Assembly: GCF_009377345.1 (NCBI RefSeq)
Contig: NZ_WBSL01000001.1
Span: 248,001 to 312,000 of the forward strand
Origin: Deinococcus terrestris
GTDB taxonomy: Bacteria > Deinococcota > Deinococci > Deinococcales > Deinococcaceae
Direction: 5' to 3'
Length of the DNA: 64,000 bases
Part shown: positions 1 to 12,706 of the stretch, piece after piece
Position numbering within the stretch: position 1 is the first letter of the stretch
How the letters are laid out: each line of letters begins with the position of its first letter
Notes under the pieces: generated by a model
The model's input: only the letters and a program-made list of their open reading frames with translations
Told to the model about the DNA's origin: nothing
The model's database searches: none
Position numbers and translations under genes: made by a program

Positions 1-396
1 GGGCTTTGTGGTCTGGGGCTTCATGGGGTCGTCATTCCCCACGGGGACAACGGTGCTAGTGGCGTTGGGAGCCGTGTCGCTGGGGCTGGCCGTCTTTGCC
101 CGTGTACGGCGGGGACCACCGGGCCGGGGTGTGGCGGCCATCGTGGGCACCCAATTTCTCTACCTCGGCCTGTGGATCGCCGGGGGGCTGCCGCTTTTCG
201 CCTCACCCGCTGGGCTCAGCCTGCGGGAACTTCAGGGACAGTGGACACGGAAGAACGGGCAGATGTACGAGGTCCGGGGAAGCTGGCTCTGCCCGGCAGC
301 GGAGGCTGAGCCCAGCGCCTGCTCGCGCCTGGAAGAGAACGGGCGGGGCCGCGTTTCCTGGCTTATGGACGACATGTGGTTGCCGACCGGGGCCTA

Positions 397-415
397 AAGT
401 GCGTCTGAAAACCGT
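397..415 (+). repeat. IS left inverted repeat
   Basis: AAGTGCGTCTGAAAACCGT; identical to the reverse complement of the right end at 1321-1339. The last base overlaps the transposase stop codon. Confidence 0.92.
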
Positions 416-1260
416 CAGGGTGGGCCTTTGGCCAGGCGACGCACCATCAGCCGAATCATGACCTGGTAGACCAGGTTCTCGGCAGTTTCGACGAGTGCCT
501 CGTAATCCTTGGCCATGCGCCTGGACTTTCCCAACCACGCGAACGTCCGCTCCACCACCCAGCGGCGCTTCAGCACTACAAACCCTTTCGGCACCTCCAC
601 GGGTCGTGGAGGTGCGTCTTTGGGCGCCCAGGTGCCCTGCCAGCCAGCCCAGGGATGCTTGATGATCTCCAGCGTCCAGCCCAGGTGCGTGTGGATATCC
701 CCAGCGAGCTTCCCGGTATAGCCGGCATCGGCCCACAAGTGTCCCATGCGCGGAAAGACGTTCGGCAGATCCCGCAGGAGCAGGACCGCACCGGTGCGGT
801 CCTGGATGTCCGCTTCATGCACCTTGATGGCCATGACCAGCCCCAGCGTGTCGACGAGCAGGTGACGCTTGCGGCCACTGACCTTCTTGCCGCCGTCATA
901 CCCGCGGGGTCCACCAGCCTCAGTCGTTTTCACCGATTGGCTGTCGATAATCGCGGCGCTGGGGGTCGCCTCGCGACCTTCCCGGAGACGGACCCATTCC
1001 CGCAGTGTGGTGTGCACGGCTTCCCAGACGCCCTACAGCCTCCCCAGCCGGTGATAGTGGTAGATCGTCTGCCAGGGGGGAAAGTCATGGGGCATCGCCC
1101 GCCAGGCGATGCCTCCACGCAGCAGGTAGAAGATGCCATCCAGGATTTCCCGCAATGCCCACTTCCGGGGGCGGCCAACTGGGGCGTCTGGAGGGAGTAG
1201 CGGACGAAGGACGTTCCACTCGGCATCCGTGAGATCGTTTGGGTACGCAGGCCGGGTCAT
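415..1260 (-). pseudogene. IS5-family transposase with internal amber stop
   Basis: A 281-residue DDE transposase frame. The N-terminal part (1260 to 1036) is the DUF4096-type domain (LTDAEWNVLRPLLP, then a GRPRKW motif). The C-terminal part has the catalytic Asp in AIIDSQSVK (about residue 106), the second in WADAGY (about 178) and the Glu in VVERTFAWL (about 227). TAG at 1035-1033 interrupts it after the motif YHYHRLGRL, with the frame unchanged on both sides. The expected residue could be Gln (CAG), so a single C-to-T change would explain it. This is not the two-frame arrangement used for programmed frameshifting in some relatives. GTG at 1017 could restart translation but would lack the DNA-binding domain. 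Confidence 0.85.
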
Positions 1261-1320
1261 GGGCGCACCACCTCCGCCTCATCGTGCGCGTTCGATCACG
1301 CGGGAAAACCATGCGCCAGC

Positions 1321-1339
1321 ACGGTTTTCAGACGCACTT
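1321..1339 (-). repeat. IS right inverted repeat
   Basis: ACGGTTTTCAGACGCACTT on the plus strand, the perfect partner of the repeat at 397-415. It is followed by the second TA of the target duplication at 1340-1341. Confidence 0.92.
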
Positions 1340-1420
1340 TACTGGCGCTGGGGTCGGGAGTCCCTGATTTTGGAGCCGTGGTCCTGAACCTTCTCCCGTC
1401 CTGTCCCCGGACGCTGACCT

Positions 1421-2295
<875 letters not shown>

Positions 2296-2299
<4 letters not shown>

Positions 2300-3060
2300 G
2301 CCGGGGGCCGCCGCGAGCGCACGGTCGCCACCACCACCGCCAGGAGGCCCAGCCCGCCCAGCCCCGCCAGCGTCAGGGCACGGTTGTCGCGGGCGCGGCC
2401 CACCGGGGCCAGGGTGCCCCGCGTGAAGGGCGTCACGTCTCCTGCCGGGGCCAGCACGTCCACCGGAACGGGAGCCCCCGCGCGGCCCGCTTGCAGCACG
2501 GCCAGACCCGGAGCGGTGACCGGGCGCAGCACCCCGGCCGGGGTCAGGGGCGAGTACACGCTGGAGGTGACCCAGTAGGCGTACTGACCCGGCGGCACGG
2601 CCGCATCTATGACCAGCCGGTTGCCCTCCACCCGCACGCGGGGATCCTCCAGAGGCGTCGGCTCGTCACCAGCTTCCGCCACCCGCGTGAGTTGGCTCCC
2701 GAAGCCGGTCACCCGCAGGTGGTAGGTCCAGCCTGGCCCCCCGGTATTCAGCCGCAGGTCGGCCAGTTCTCGCTCGCCCCCCACGCTCCCGCCCACGAAG
2801 ATGTCGGTCACGTTCGCGGAGAAGCCGGAGGGCGCCTGCCAGGGATTGTCCAGCCGCTCCAGCCCCACCGTGAAGCGCATCCCGTCTCCCGCAGGCCCGG
2901 CCTGGAAGGAGCGCAGGTCAAAGGCCGCCTCGGACATGGCGGGGCGCCGGGGCAGCACGTAGCCGCCGTCCCCCCGCGCGTCCCCGGCCGGATCGGGAAC
3001 GGAAAGCAGCGTCCCCGTGAGCAGGGTGGCCGTCAGCAGCGTGAGCACGGGCGCCAGCAT
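2296..3060 (-). CDS. exported protein with glucodextranase C-like domain
   Basis: A 254-residue protein with an N-terminal signal segment (residues 1-20), then [15 protein letters not shown], which matches the calcium-binding-like start of the glucodextranase domain C family. It has a beta-rich body and one C-terminal helix (about 228-246) followed by Arg-rich RSRRPPA, a stop-transfer tail. It is therefore probably anchored facing outward. In known enzymes this domain accompanies sugar hydrolases, but no catalytic domain is present here, so a carbohydrate- or envelope-binding role is only inferred. It starts 19 nt after yvcK and overlaps the EamA gene. Confidence 0.7.
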
Positions 3061-3079
3061 AGCTCAGGGGGTGCGGCTT

Positions 3080-4351
<1,272 letters not shown>

Positions 4352-4410
4352 CCGGGCGCGGCGGGCGCGGCCCGTCCGGGAACGCCGCCGCTCAGACTGG
4401 GGAAGAGGCG

Positions 4411-5250
4411 TCAAGCCTCCCCACCCACCCGCATGTCGCGGTGGTCGGCCACCTGGGCGCCCAGGTCCGCGAGGTCTGCTGCCAACCGCGCCGCCACCGC
4501 CACCGAGCGGTGCTGCCCCCCGGTGCAGCCGACCGCCACCGTGTACCCGTGCCGCCGTGCCGCCCGTGCCCGCTCGGCACTCGCCCGCACGAAGTCGCGC
4601 ACCTCCTCGTAAAAGCGCTCGGATTCCCCGTCCTGAAAGACGTACCCGGCCACGTCCGCCTCCAGCCCAGTGCGGGGCCGCAGTTCGGGGACATAGTGGG
4701 GATTGGGCAGCGAGCGCACATCCACCACCAGGTCGGCGTCGCGCGGGGGCGTGTGCTTGAATCCGAAGCTCAGGAGCCGCAGGGCAAAGTCCTGTTCCAG
4801 ACGGCAGGCCCGCAGCACCCGCTCCGAGAGCTGCGCCGGGGTAAGGGTGGTCGTGTCGATCACCGTATCTGCGATGGCCCGCAGGGGCGCGAGCAGATCG
4901 CGTTCGCGCTGAAAGTCCAGCATCAGGTTCTCGCCGAGCGGGTGTTCCCGGCGCGAGAGGTTGTAGCGCCGCAGCAAGACCTCCGAAGTTGCCTCCAGAA
5001 ACAGCACCCGCAGGTCCTCGCGCCGCCGCGAGAGCCGCACGTAGCTGTCTTCCAGCGCACTCAGGAAGTCGCGGGTCCGCGCGTCCGTGCTCACCGCCAC
5101 CCGCTCCAGCCCCCGCGCCGTGGCCAGGTCGTGCATGGATCCCCACAACTCGGGCGGGAGGTTGTCGGTGACGTAGAAGCCTGCGTCCTCCAGCGTCCGC
5201 AGCGCCGTGCTTTTGCCACTTCCCGACAGGCCGGAGACGATCACGAACAT
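4411..5250 (-). CDS. rapZ: RNase adapter / nucleotide-binding protein RapZ
   Basis: A 279-residue P-loop protein of the RapZ/YvcJ family. Walker A GLSGSGKS is at residues 8-15; the C-terminal domain has [31 protein letters not shown] and a final DMRVGG, all diagnostic. In E. coli RapZ presents the small RNA GlmZ to RNase E; in other phyla it is a GTP/ATP-binding protein of uncertain role, linked by gene order to yvcK, as here. The -10 box TAGACT at 5262-5257 ends 6 nt before the ATG with no ribosome-binding site between, so the transcript is probably leaderless. Confidence 0.93.
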   Translation of the reverse strand: MFVIVSGLSGSGKSTALRTLEDAGFYVTDNLPPELWGSMHDLATARGLERVAVSTDARTRDFLSALEDSYVRLSRRREDLRVLFLEATSEVLLRRYNLSRREHPLGENLMLDFQRERDLLAPLRAIADTVIDTTTLTPAQLSERVLRACRLEQDFALRLLSFGFKHTPPRDADLVVDVRSLPNPHYVPELRPRTGLEADVAGYVFQDGESERFYEEVRDFVRASAERARAARRHGYTVAVGCTGGQHRSVAVAARLAADLADLGAQVADHRDMRVGGEA

Positions 5251-5256
5251 GCGGGC

Positions 5257-5262
5257 AGTCTA
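5257..5262 (-). promoter_or_regulatory. -10 box of leaderless rapZ
   Basis: TAGACT read on the minus strand, 6 nt upstream of the rapZ ATG. No Shine-Dalgarno sequence fits in the gap. Confidence 0.65.
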
Positions 5263-5332
5263 GGGCGTGGGGAGCAAGGCAGAGGGGCAGCAGGCTCTCG
5301 CCCCTGCCCCTCCCGTGCTCATCACCGACGCT

Positions 5333-7354
<2,022 letters not shown>

Positions 7355-7441
7355 GCTCGCTCTCTCCCCGCCCGGCACGCTCTGCTCTCACAGAGGGGGG
7401 CCGGGCAACCCCGTCAGGATACGGAAAATGGTCGGCATGGA

Positions 7442-7482
7442 GGAGGGGCGGGGCGGACTCTCGCGTCTCACCCCGCCCCTCC
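7442..7482. other. strong GC hairpin upstream of metG
   Basis: A perfect 12-bp stem, GGAGGGGCGGGG (7442-7453) with CCCCGCCCCTCC (7471-7482), and a 17-nt loop. No T tract follows on either strand. It lies upstream of a plausible metG -10 box (TATCCT, 7422-7417 on the minus strand), so it may sit outside the transcript. The rest of 7355-7600 shows no gene. Confidence 0.5.
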
Positions 7483-7600
7483 TGACCGACCTCAGGCGCG
7501 GGAGGGCATTCGCATGATCATGGTGAGGGCAGCGGTCATGGCCCCAGAGTTCCGCCTGAACGCTCCAGACAGTGTGAGTGGGGTCACAAGATAAGCCGAT

Positions 7601-8221
7601 TCAGGTGCCTGCCCCACCCGGAGTTGACTTCAGGGTGATGCTGCGGGAGACCTGCCTGAAGCGCGGCAGCACGGCCTCCCGCATCTCGGCAGGCGCGAGG
7701 CCGACCACCCGCAGGTAGGGCCTACCGGGTGCCCCGTAGAGGATCGCCTGATAGACGAGCAGCTCCGCGCCCGACACGCTCAGCCCCCGCCCGACCGTCT
7801 CGTGCCACAGGTTGAGTCCCTGCCGCACGGTGGCCGTGCCCTCCACCTCAATGTCCGAGGCGAAGACGATGAACTCCAGCGCCCGCCGCGCGAACGCCTC
7901 GCGGCCAGCCGTAGCAGGGGAGGGGCTGGCCGAAACCACCATGCTGAGGTACGGTCCCCAGACTTCCAGGTCCTCCCCGAGAGCGTCGGGGTCGTCCCCG
8001 AGGACCAGAATGTCCAGGTCCGTGACATACAGCGGCTTGAACCCCGCCCGGTCCCCAATACGGTAGGGCTGGGCGGCGACCTGCGCTTCCAGGCTGGGGG
8101 GAGGGGCCGTCTGGGCGGCAGTCCCGCTTGAACCCAGCCCGGCGGCGAGGGTGGTCGTGAGGACGAGGGAGACGGCGCGGGCGAGCGCAGCGGACGAGGG
8201 CGGGTGAGGGCGTCTAGGCAT
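7601..8221 (-). CDS. secreted protein of unknown function
   Basis: A 206-residue protein with a basic start (MPRRPHPP), a hydrophobic core at about residues 14-32 and an Ala-rich cleavage region before AQTAPPP, consistent with Sec export. The mature part is mixed alpha/beta with no Cys and no motif I recognise; it contains the acidic stretch LVLGDDPDALGEDLEVWGPYL. The ATG has GGAGG 5 nt upstream. The gene follows another secreted-protein gene (10292-8346) on the same strand after 124 nt, so they may be co-expressed. Function unknown. Confidence 0.72.
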   Translation of the reverse strand: MPRRPHPPSSAALARAVSLVLTTTLAAGLGSSGTAAQTAPPPSLEAQVAAQPYRIGDRAGFKPLYVTDLDILVLGDDPDALGEDLEVWGPYLSMVVSASPSPATAGREAFARRALEFIVFASDIEVEGTATVRQGLNLWHETVGRGLSVSGAELLVYQAILYGAPGRPYLRVVGLAPAEMREAVLPRFRQVSRSITLKSTPGGAGT

Positions 8222-8345
8222 GGGGGACCTCCAGGGGTTCAGGGGATGGGCGCCTTGGGGAGAAAGGAGAACGTTAGCGGGCCTTCCCCCGCCCTCCCGG
8301 TCTGCCGAGGGGCAGAGGGGTCCTTCCAGCGGTCATGATCGACAC

Positions 8346-10292
8346 CTACTTCCCGTCTTGCAGCGTGTAGTCGCGCCCGCCGACGCGCAGGAGCCCGGTG
8401 GACACCTTGCCATCCTTCGGGCTGTCTCCCAGGAAGGCGAAGGAGCGCACCACCCGGCCGTCCGCGTATTTCAGCTCCAGCGTGTTGCCCACGAAGCGGT
8501 AGGTGCCGCCGCTGCTGCGCGAACTGGTGGTGGTCACGCCGCCCGTGGTGGTTCCCAGGGAATTTCCCGTGTCCGTGAAGGTGGCGCTGAAGCCCCCCGA
8601 CGCCTCCCGCGAGAAGCGCCCGTCGGGGCTGAAGCGCAGGTAGGCTTCCGAGTAGCCGCTGTTCAGCCCGCCAATGGCGACCGAGGCGGAGAAACTGCGG
8701 TACGGTCCACTCAGCTTCAGTCCGGTCACCGGGCGAATGGCGATCAGGGTGGTGCCGCCCAGGTCGTAGTCGCCGTTCGCCTTCTTCTTCAGCGGCTCGG
8801 CCTTCTCATTCCCAATCTTCAGCATCCCGTTCTGGAAGGTGTAGACCTCGCACACGGGCAGGCCGTTGGGGTGGGTGCGCGAGCAGTCGGCGTCCTCCAG
8901 CCCGGTCTCGGGTTCGTCGGTGTAGACGTAGCCGTTCTTGTCGAAGATGTAGAAGTCCCAGCACAGGCCGCCGCAGCCCCCGTACCCCAGCGGGTCCACA
9001 TTCCAGCTCGCGTAGGCCCCCGAGAGGCCGCCCGAGCCCTTCGGCGGGACGGGGGCCTTCGCCGTGCCGTAGCGGGGGATGGGCGTGGGCTTCACGACCA
9101 CCCGGCACGTCAGCTTCTGGACGCCGCTGAAGCTCCGCTCGCCGTCCTCTTCCTCGCTGTACAGGGCGCGTTCGTCATCCCACGGGCCGCCCACGAAGTC
9201 CACGTCGCTCCAGCTCTCGTCCTGATCGCCCAGCAGGTTCACCGTATACCGCCCCTCGCCGCCGCCGAAGCGGTAGCGCTGCCCCGGCAACAGCTCCAGC
9301 GTCCCGGCGCTGCGGCCACTGCCATCCGTGGTCACGCACGGATACTGGCCGACCTTGGGCGTCTTGAGGGCGAATTCCAACTTGGCGAGGTTCTCGCGTG
9401 CCCCCGCCTGGTAGCACTCGTAGTCGCGTTCCTCGTCCCCCACGCCGACATCCATCAGGCTGAAGTCCTGCCCGTGGTCGCCAAAGACGAGGTACGGCTC
9501 GTAGGTATCCTCCAGCGGGCCGCTCCGCCACTTGATCCGGGAGAGACTGCCGTCCTTGCGCGTGCTGAAGGTGCCGCTTCCCAGCGCGGTGCGGTACTGG
9601 CCGCCCGGCAGAATCTGCACGGTCAGGTGGGGCCGCGCCACGTCGTCCCCCCCGCGTTCCTCGTAGCAGCGGAACTCGCCGGGAATCAGGGTCGCGGTGG
9701 GGTCGCCGCCCGCCTTCACGAACTCGGCGGCGTTCAGGGTCTTGACGGCGGGGAGGGCGGCTGCCTGAACGGGGGCGGCGAGGTTCACCGAGTCGGTCAG
9801 GGCGGTCAGGCCGGACTGATACCGCTCCACCAGCGCCAGACTGGACGCCTGAAACACCACGAACACCGCCCGCCGTTCCCGCCCCTGCCCCAGCTCGCCC
9901 GCGACGTAGAGGCGGTACTGGGTCTCGCCCGACTCGCCCACGACCACCGCCCCCTGCGAGAGCACCGTGGAGCCGCCCGCCGCCTGGTCTATCCCGGTCG
10001 TGGAGATGACCTTCAGGCCCTGCTGCACGCCCGCCACCCGGTCCGCGAACCAGTCGCGCAGGCTCCCGCTCAGGGGCACGTCGGGGGCCAGCAGCATATA
10101 GGCGGTCTGACCGGCGGGCAGGTTGCCGGGGATCAGGGCGACGATGCCCCTGTCGGTCTGCGCGGTCCAGCCGGGCGGCACCCGGTAGGTCAGGTTGCCA
10201 AGGCGCGGCGCGGTCTGGGCAGACGCGGCGGCCCACAGCCACAGGAGACACAAGCTGCACACCAGCCACAGCGAACGCACGGTCAAAGGCAT
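8346..10292 (-). CDS. large secreted protein of unknown function
   Basis: A 648-residue protein with a clear signal peptide (hydrophobic residues 7-24, cleavage after AAASA). The first 200 residues resemble a surface-domain fold beginning NLTYRVPPGWTAQ; the remainder carries repeated beta elements of the type pairing an FSPDGRF- or YRFGG-like strand with YxLxG, and about eight Cys likely to form disulfides outside the cytoplasm. The ATG is preceded by GGAGG. I know no defined function; a surface or envelope role is inferred from export and repeats only. Confidence 0.75.
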   Translation of the reverse strand: MPLTVRSLWLVCSLCLLWLWAAASAQTAPRLGNLTYRVPPGWTAQTDRGIVALIPGNLPAGQTAYMLLAPDVPLSGSLRDWFADRVAGVQQGLKVISTTGIDQAAGGSTVLSQGAVVVGESGETQYRLYVAGELGQGRERRAVFVVFQASSLALVERYQSGLTALTDSVNLAAPVQAAALPAVKTLNAAEFVKAGGDPTATLIPGEFRCYEERGGDDVARPHLTVQILPGGQYRTALGSGTFSTRKDGSLSRIKWRSGPLEDTYEPYLVFGDHGQDFSLMDVGVGDEERDYECYQAGARENLAKLEFALKTPKVGQYPCVTTDGSGRSAGTLELLPGQRYRFGGGEGRYTVNLLGDQDESWSDVDFVGGPWDDERALYSEEEDGERSFSGVQKLTCRVVVKPTPIPRYGTAKAPVPPKGSGGLSGAYASWNVDPLGYGGCGGLCWDFYIFDKNGYVYTDEPETGLEDADCSRTHPNGLPVCEVYTFQNGMLKIGNEKAEPLKKKANGDYDLGGTTLIAIRPVTGLKLSGPYRSFSASVAIGGLNSGYSEAYLRFSPDGRFSREASGGFSATFTDTGNSLGTTTGGVTTTSSRSSGGTYRFVGNTLELKYADGRVVRSFAFLGDSPKDGKVSTGLLRVGGRDYTLQDGK

Positions 10293-10476
10293 CCTCTTTT
10301 CCTCCAGAAGTGTGAGCGGTGGGTCAACGGTACGCGCCGCCCCCGCCCACGGGATGAGAGGGCCGGGGCGGCAGGCCGTACACTGAACGGGCCTCCCCGA
10401 CCTCTCCCCGCGAGGGCACCATGAACGAAACGGGCCTGAATGGGCTGACCGACCCTCCCGCTCCCCTCTGGTCTGG

Positions 10477-10782
10477 GTGCTGCGCGTGCTGGGGGGACTG
10501 CCGCTGTTCGCCTATCCCGCCGTGCTCCTCGCCAGCGTGATGCTGCTGGGCACGGACGACCCGAACAACCCGCCCGCCGCCCTCGTCGCCGTGAAACTGG
10601 CGTTCGGCTGGGGCACCGTCGCGTCCCCGCTGGTGTACTTCGGGAGTCTGGCGCTGGGGGAGCGGGCGGCCCGGCGGGGGGCAGACCGGGCCGACCTCGC
10701 CTGGAGTGCGGCGCCGCTGGTCTATCTGCTGGTACTCGTGGCCCTGGCCGTGCTGTGGGGGCGGCTGGATGGAACAGGGTGA
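10477..10782 (+). CDS. small membrane protein, uncertain start
   Basis: Up to 101 residues with three hydrophobic helices (about 5-24, 36-56, 75-94) and the motif GGLPLFAYP, which resembles GGLPLFASP of the interrupted gene at 8-1387. The GTG at 10477 has no ribosome-binding site. By contrast ATG at 10421 has GAGG upstream and a -10 box TACACT at 10379-10384, but it is in a different frame. One missing base between 10421 and 10477 would join them. Either the upstream ATG starts a separate short ORF, or this gene carries a frameshift or sequencing error. Function unknown. Confidence 0.55.
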   Translation: MLRVLGGLPLFAYPAVLLASVMLLGTDDPNNPPAALVAVKLAFGWGTVASPLVYFGSLALGERAARRGADRADLAWSAAPLVYLLVLVALAVLWGRLDGTG

Positions 10783-10849
10783 AATCAGGCTCCCCGCCTG
10801 AGGCGCCGTCCCGGTCACCTTTCCCCCGGTTCTATGAGGGGCGGCCCCC

Positions 10850-10855
10850 TAAAAT
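10850..10855 (+). promoter_or_regulatory. -10 box of leaderless ruvA
   Basis: TAAAAT ending 7 nt before the GTG start of ruvA, with no Shine-Dalgarno sequence between. Confidence 0.65.
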
Positions 10856-10862
10856 CAGATGT

Positions 10863-11465
10863 GTGATTGCCTACCTGAAAGGCACCGTGCGCGAGGTGCG
10901 CGACGCGAGTGCCGTGATCGTCGCCGGGGGCGTGGGCTACGAGGTCCACTGCCCGGCCTCCGCCCTGGGCAAATTGAGCGTGGGCGACGAGGCCGAGCTG
11001 AATATCCGCCACGTCGTGCGCGAGGACGCCCAGCTTCTCTTCGGCTTCAGTGACGCCGACAGCCTGCGCCTCTTCGACCTGCTCACCGGCGTGAGCGGGG
11101 TGGGGCCGAAGCTGGGGCTGGCGCTGCTGTCGGCCATGCCGGTGAGTGCGGTGGCGCAGGGCCTGCTCACGGGCGACGTGAAGCTGCTCTCCAGTGTGTC
11201 GGGCGTGGGCAAGAAGACCGCCGAGCGGCTGGTCCTGGAACTTCAGAACAAGGTGCCGGAGCATCTGGCCGCCGGGCCAGCGGGGGGCGGCGCGGCGCGG
11301 GCGGCGGCCCCCCCCACGACCGCCGGGCGCGACGCCATTGAGGCGCTGCTGGCGCTGGGCTTCCGCGAGGGGCAGGTGCGCGGGGTGGTGGCCGAGCTGC
11401 TCGCCGCCGACCCCGCCCAGAGCGCCGACGCCCTGATTCGCAAGGGCCTGGGCCGGTTGCGGTGA
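10863..11465 (+). CDS. ruvA: Holliday junction DNA helicase subunit RuvA
   Basis: A 200-residue protein that binds four-way junctions and loads RuvB for branch migration. The N-terminal OB-fold starts VIAYLKGTVREV (GTG start read as Met); the two helix-hairpin-helix motifs are LTGVSGVGPKLGLALLSA and VSGVGKKTAERLVLELQNK; an Ala/Pro linker leads to the C-terminal UBA-like domain DAIEALLALGFREGQV that touches RuvB. The length is normal. GTG at 10863 is supported by the -10 box just upstream; the frame is open further upstream but nothing there looks like RuvA. The stop overlaps the next start (GTGA). Confidence 0.96.
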   Translation: MIAYLKGTVREVRDASAVIVAGGVGYEVHCPASALGKLSVGDEAELNIRHVVREDAQLLFGFSDADSLRLFDLLTGVSGVGPKLGLALLSAMPVSAVAQGLLTGDVKLLSSVSGVGKKTAERLVLELQNKVPEHLAAGPAGGGAARAAAPPTTAGRDAIEALLALGFREGQVRGVVAELLAADPAQSADALIRKGLGRLR

Positions 11466-12700
11466 CCCACGGCGAACCCAGCAGCGTCACCCTGCAAGAC
11501 GGTCCCAGCGCCAACGAGCAGGCGGCCCCCGGTACCCCCGGGGAGCAGAAGGTTACCTGGCTGGAGCTGTTCTTCGACCTTACCTTCGTGGTGGCCTTTG
11601 ACCAGCTCGCCAAGCGGCTGGGCGACGCGCCCTCGGGGATCAACCTCGTCAACTTTCTGGTGATGTTCGGGGCGGTGTGGTGGGCGTGGGCGGGCAACAC
11701 CACTTTTGCGGCGCGGCACGGCAATCAGGAGCGGGTCTACCGCTGGGGCACGCTGGCGCAACTGCTCACCGTGGCGCTGATGGCGCTGTCCGAGCGGGGC
11801 GAACTCGCGGAGAACGGGCCGGTCTTCGCCGCCGCCTTCGCCGCCAACCGCCTGATTCTGGTCGCCATGCACGGGCTGATGATCCGCAAGAACCCCGACG
11901 TGGCCGCATTCGCCCGCCCGCTGATGACCGGATACGGGCTGGCCGCGCTGCTCTGGCTGGGCAGCGCCTTCCTGGGCGGCACCACGCAACTCGTGGCCTG
12001 GGGGGTGGCGCTCGCCGTGGACCTCGTGACGCCGCTGCTGATCAAGGACCGTCACGGCCACGCGCTGCCGCATCAGGAGCACCTGCCCGAGCGGGTGGGC
12101 CTGCTCCAGATCATCGCGCTGGGCAACATCGTGACCGAGCTGGTGGCGGGGGGACGGCAGCGGCCTCTGACCGTGCCGGACCTCGCGCCCTCCCTGTTCG
12201 CGCTGCTGGCGGCGGTGGGGCTGTGGCGGCTGTACTTCGATCAGGCCCGCGCCCTTCCGGTGCTGGAGGCGCACCGCCGGGGCCGGGTGGGGTCGTTCCT
12301 GATGTGGCTCTACGGGCACATCCCCTTCACGCTGGGGCTGGTGATGCTGGCGGTCGGGATGGGCCACGGCATCAGCGACACCGAGAATGTCCGTGACGCG
12401 GTGAACCTGCAACTCGTGGTGTGGTCGCTCTTCTCGCTGCTGTTCTCGCTCGCGCTGCTGCGCTTCACGGCGCTGCGGCTCTCGCACCGCCGGGTCGGGC
12501 GCGACCGCAGCCTGGTCGCGCTGCTGGGGGCGCTGGCAGTCACGGCGGGCCTCTCGCTGACCGACCTGGGCAGCCTGCCCCTGCACGCGGCGGTGGCCGC
12601 CTTGTGCCTGGGGCTGGCGGCGATCACCGCGACCGACCCCGCCACCGAGCACCTCGGCGACCTGGAGGAGCGGCTGGGGGCGGGCGGGTCGCCGCTGTAA
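11462..12700 (+). CDS. low temperature requirement A (LtrA) family membrane protein
   Basis: A 412-residue polytopic membrane protein. After a polar N-terminus come VTWLELFFDLTFVVAF and a WWAWAGNTTFAAR segment, both hallmarks of the LtrA family, then about ten further helices. In Listeria the founding member is needed for growth in the cold; the biochemical role is unknown. GTG at 11462 overlaps the ruvA stop, so it is probably translated from the ruvA message, although no functional link to recombination is known. It converges on the gene at 14509-12707 with 6 nt between stops. Confidence 0.85.
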   Translation: MTHGEPSSVTLQDGPSANEQAAPGTPGEQKVTWLELFFDLTFVVAFDQLAKRLGDAPSGINLVNFLVMFGAVWWAWAGNTTFAARHGNQERVYRWGTLAQLLTVALMALSERGELAENGPVFAAAFAANRLILVAMHGLMIRKNPDVAAFARPLMTGYGLAALLWLGSAFLGGTTQLVAWGVALAVDLVTPLLIKDRHGHALPHQEHLPERVGLLQIIALGNIVTELVAGGRQRPLTVPDLAPSLFALLAAVGLWRLYFDQARALPVLEAHRRGRVGSFLMWLYGHIPFTLGLVMLAVGMGHGISDTENVRDAVNLQLVVWSLFSLLFSLALLRFTALRLSHRRVGRDRSLVALLGALAVTAGLSLTDLGSLPLHAAVAALCLGLAAITATDPATEHLGDLEERLGAGGSPL

Positions 12701-12706
12701 CCCGCC

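Larger units (their letters stand above)
397..1339 (-). mobile_element. IS5-family (IS427-like) insertion sequence, 943 bp
   Basis: Perfect 19-bp terminal inverted repeats bound one transposase frame on the minus strand. The element is flanked by TA on both sides (395-396 and 1340-1341), the short duplication expected of the IS427-type branch of IS5. It sits inside a membrane-protein gene that can be rejoined exactly when the element and one TA are removed. The transposase has an internal stop, so this copy probably cannot move by itself. Confidence 0.9.
8..1387 (+). pseudogene. membrane-protein gene interrupted by an IS element
   Basis: The reading frame runs from the window edge (GTG at 8 or ATG at 23; the true start may lie upstream) to the IS junction, where a TAA appears at 395-397. 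Removing the IS and one copy of the TA duplication joins GCC at 392-394 to TAC TGG CGC at the far side and the frame continues 16 codons to TGA at 1385-1387. The product has two hydrophobic stretches (about residues 10-30 and 40-60) followed by a polar tail with two Cys. I do not recognise the family. The insertion removes only the last 16 residues or so, so a nearly complete product could still be made. Confidence 0.75.

Noticed and set aside
1033..1260. Programmed frameshift between two transposase ORFs
   Set aside because: The two parts are in the same frame, with one TAG between them; no slippery site is needed. This is a nonsense change, not a frameshift.
7355..7600. T-box or SAM riboswitch for metG
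   Set aside because: Only one strong hairpin is present, without T-box or SAM consensus segments, and it probably lies upstream of the transcript start.
10755..10862. N-terminal extension of RuvA
   Set aside because: Not conserved in RuvA, and the TAAAAT box 7 nt before GTG 10863 sets the start.
10800..10870. Radiation/desiccation response motif (17-bp palindrome) near ruvA
   Set aside because: No sequence resembling the palindrome could be found before ruvA, nor in the A+T-richer stretch near 63600; no claim of DdrO control is made.
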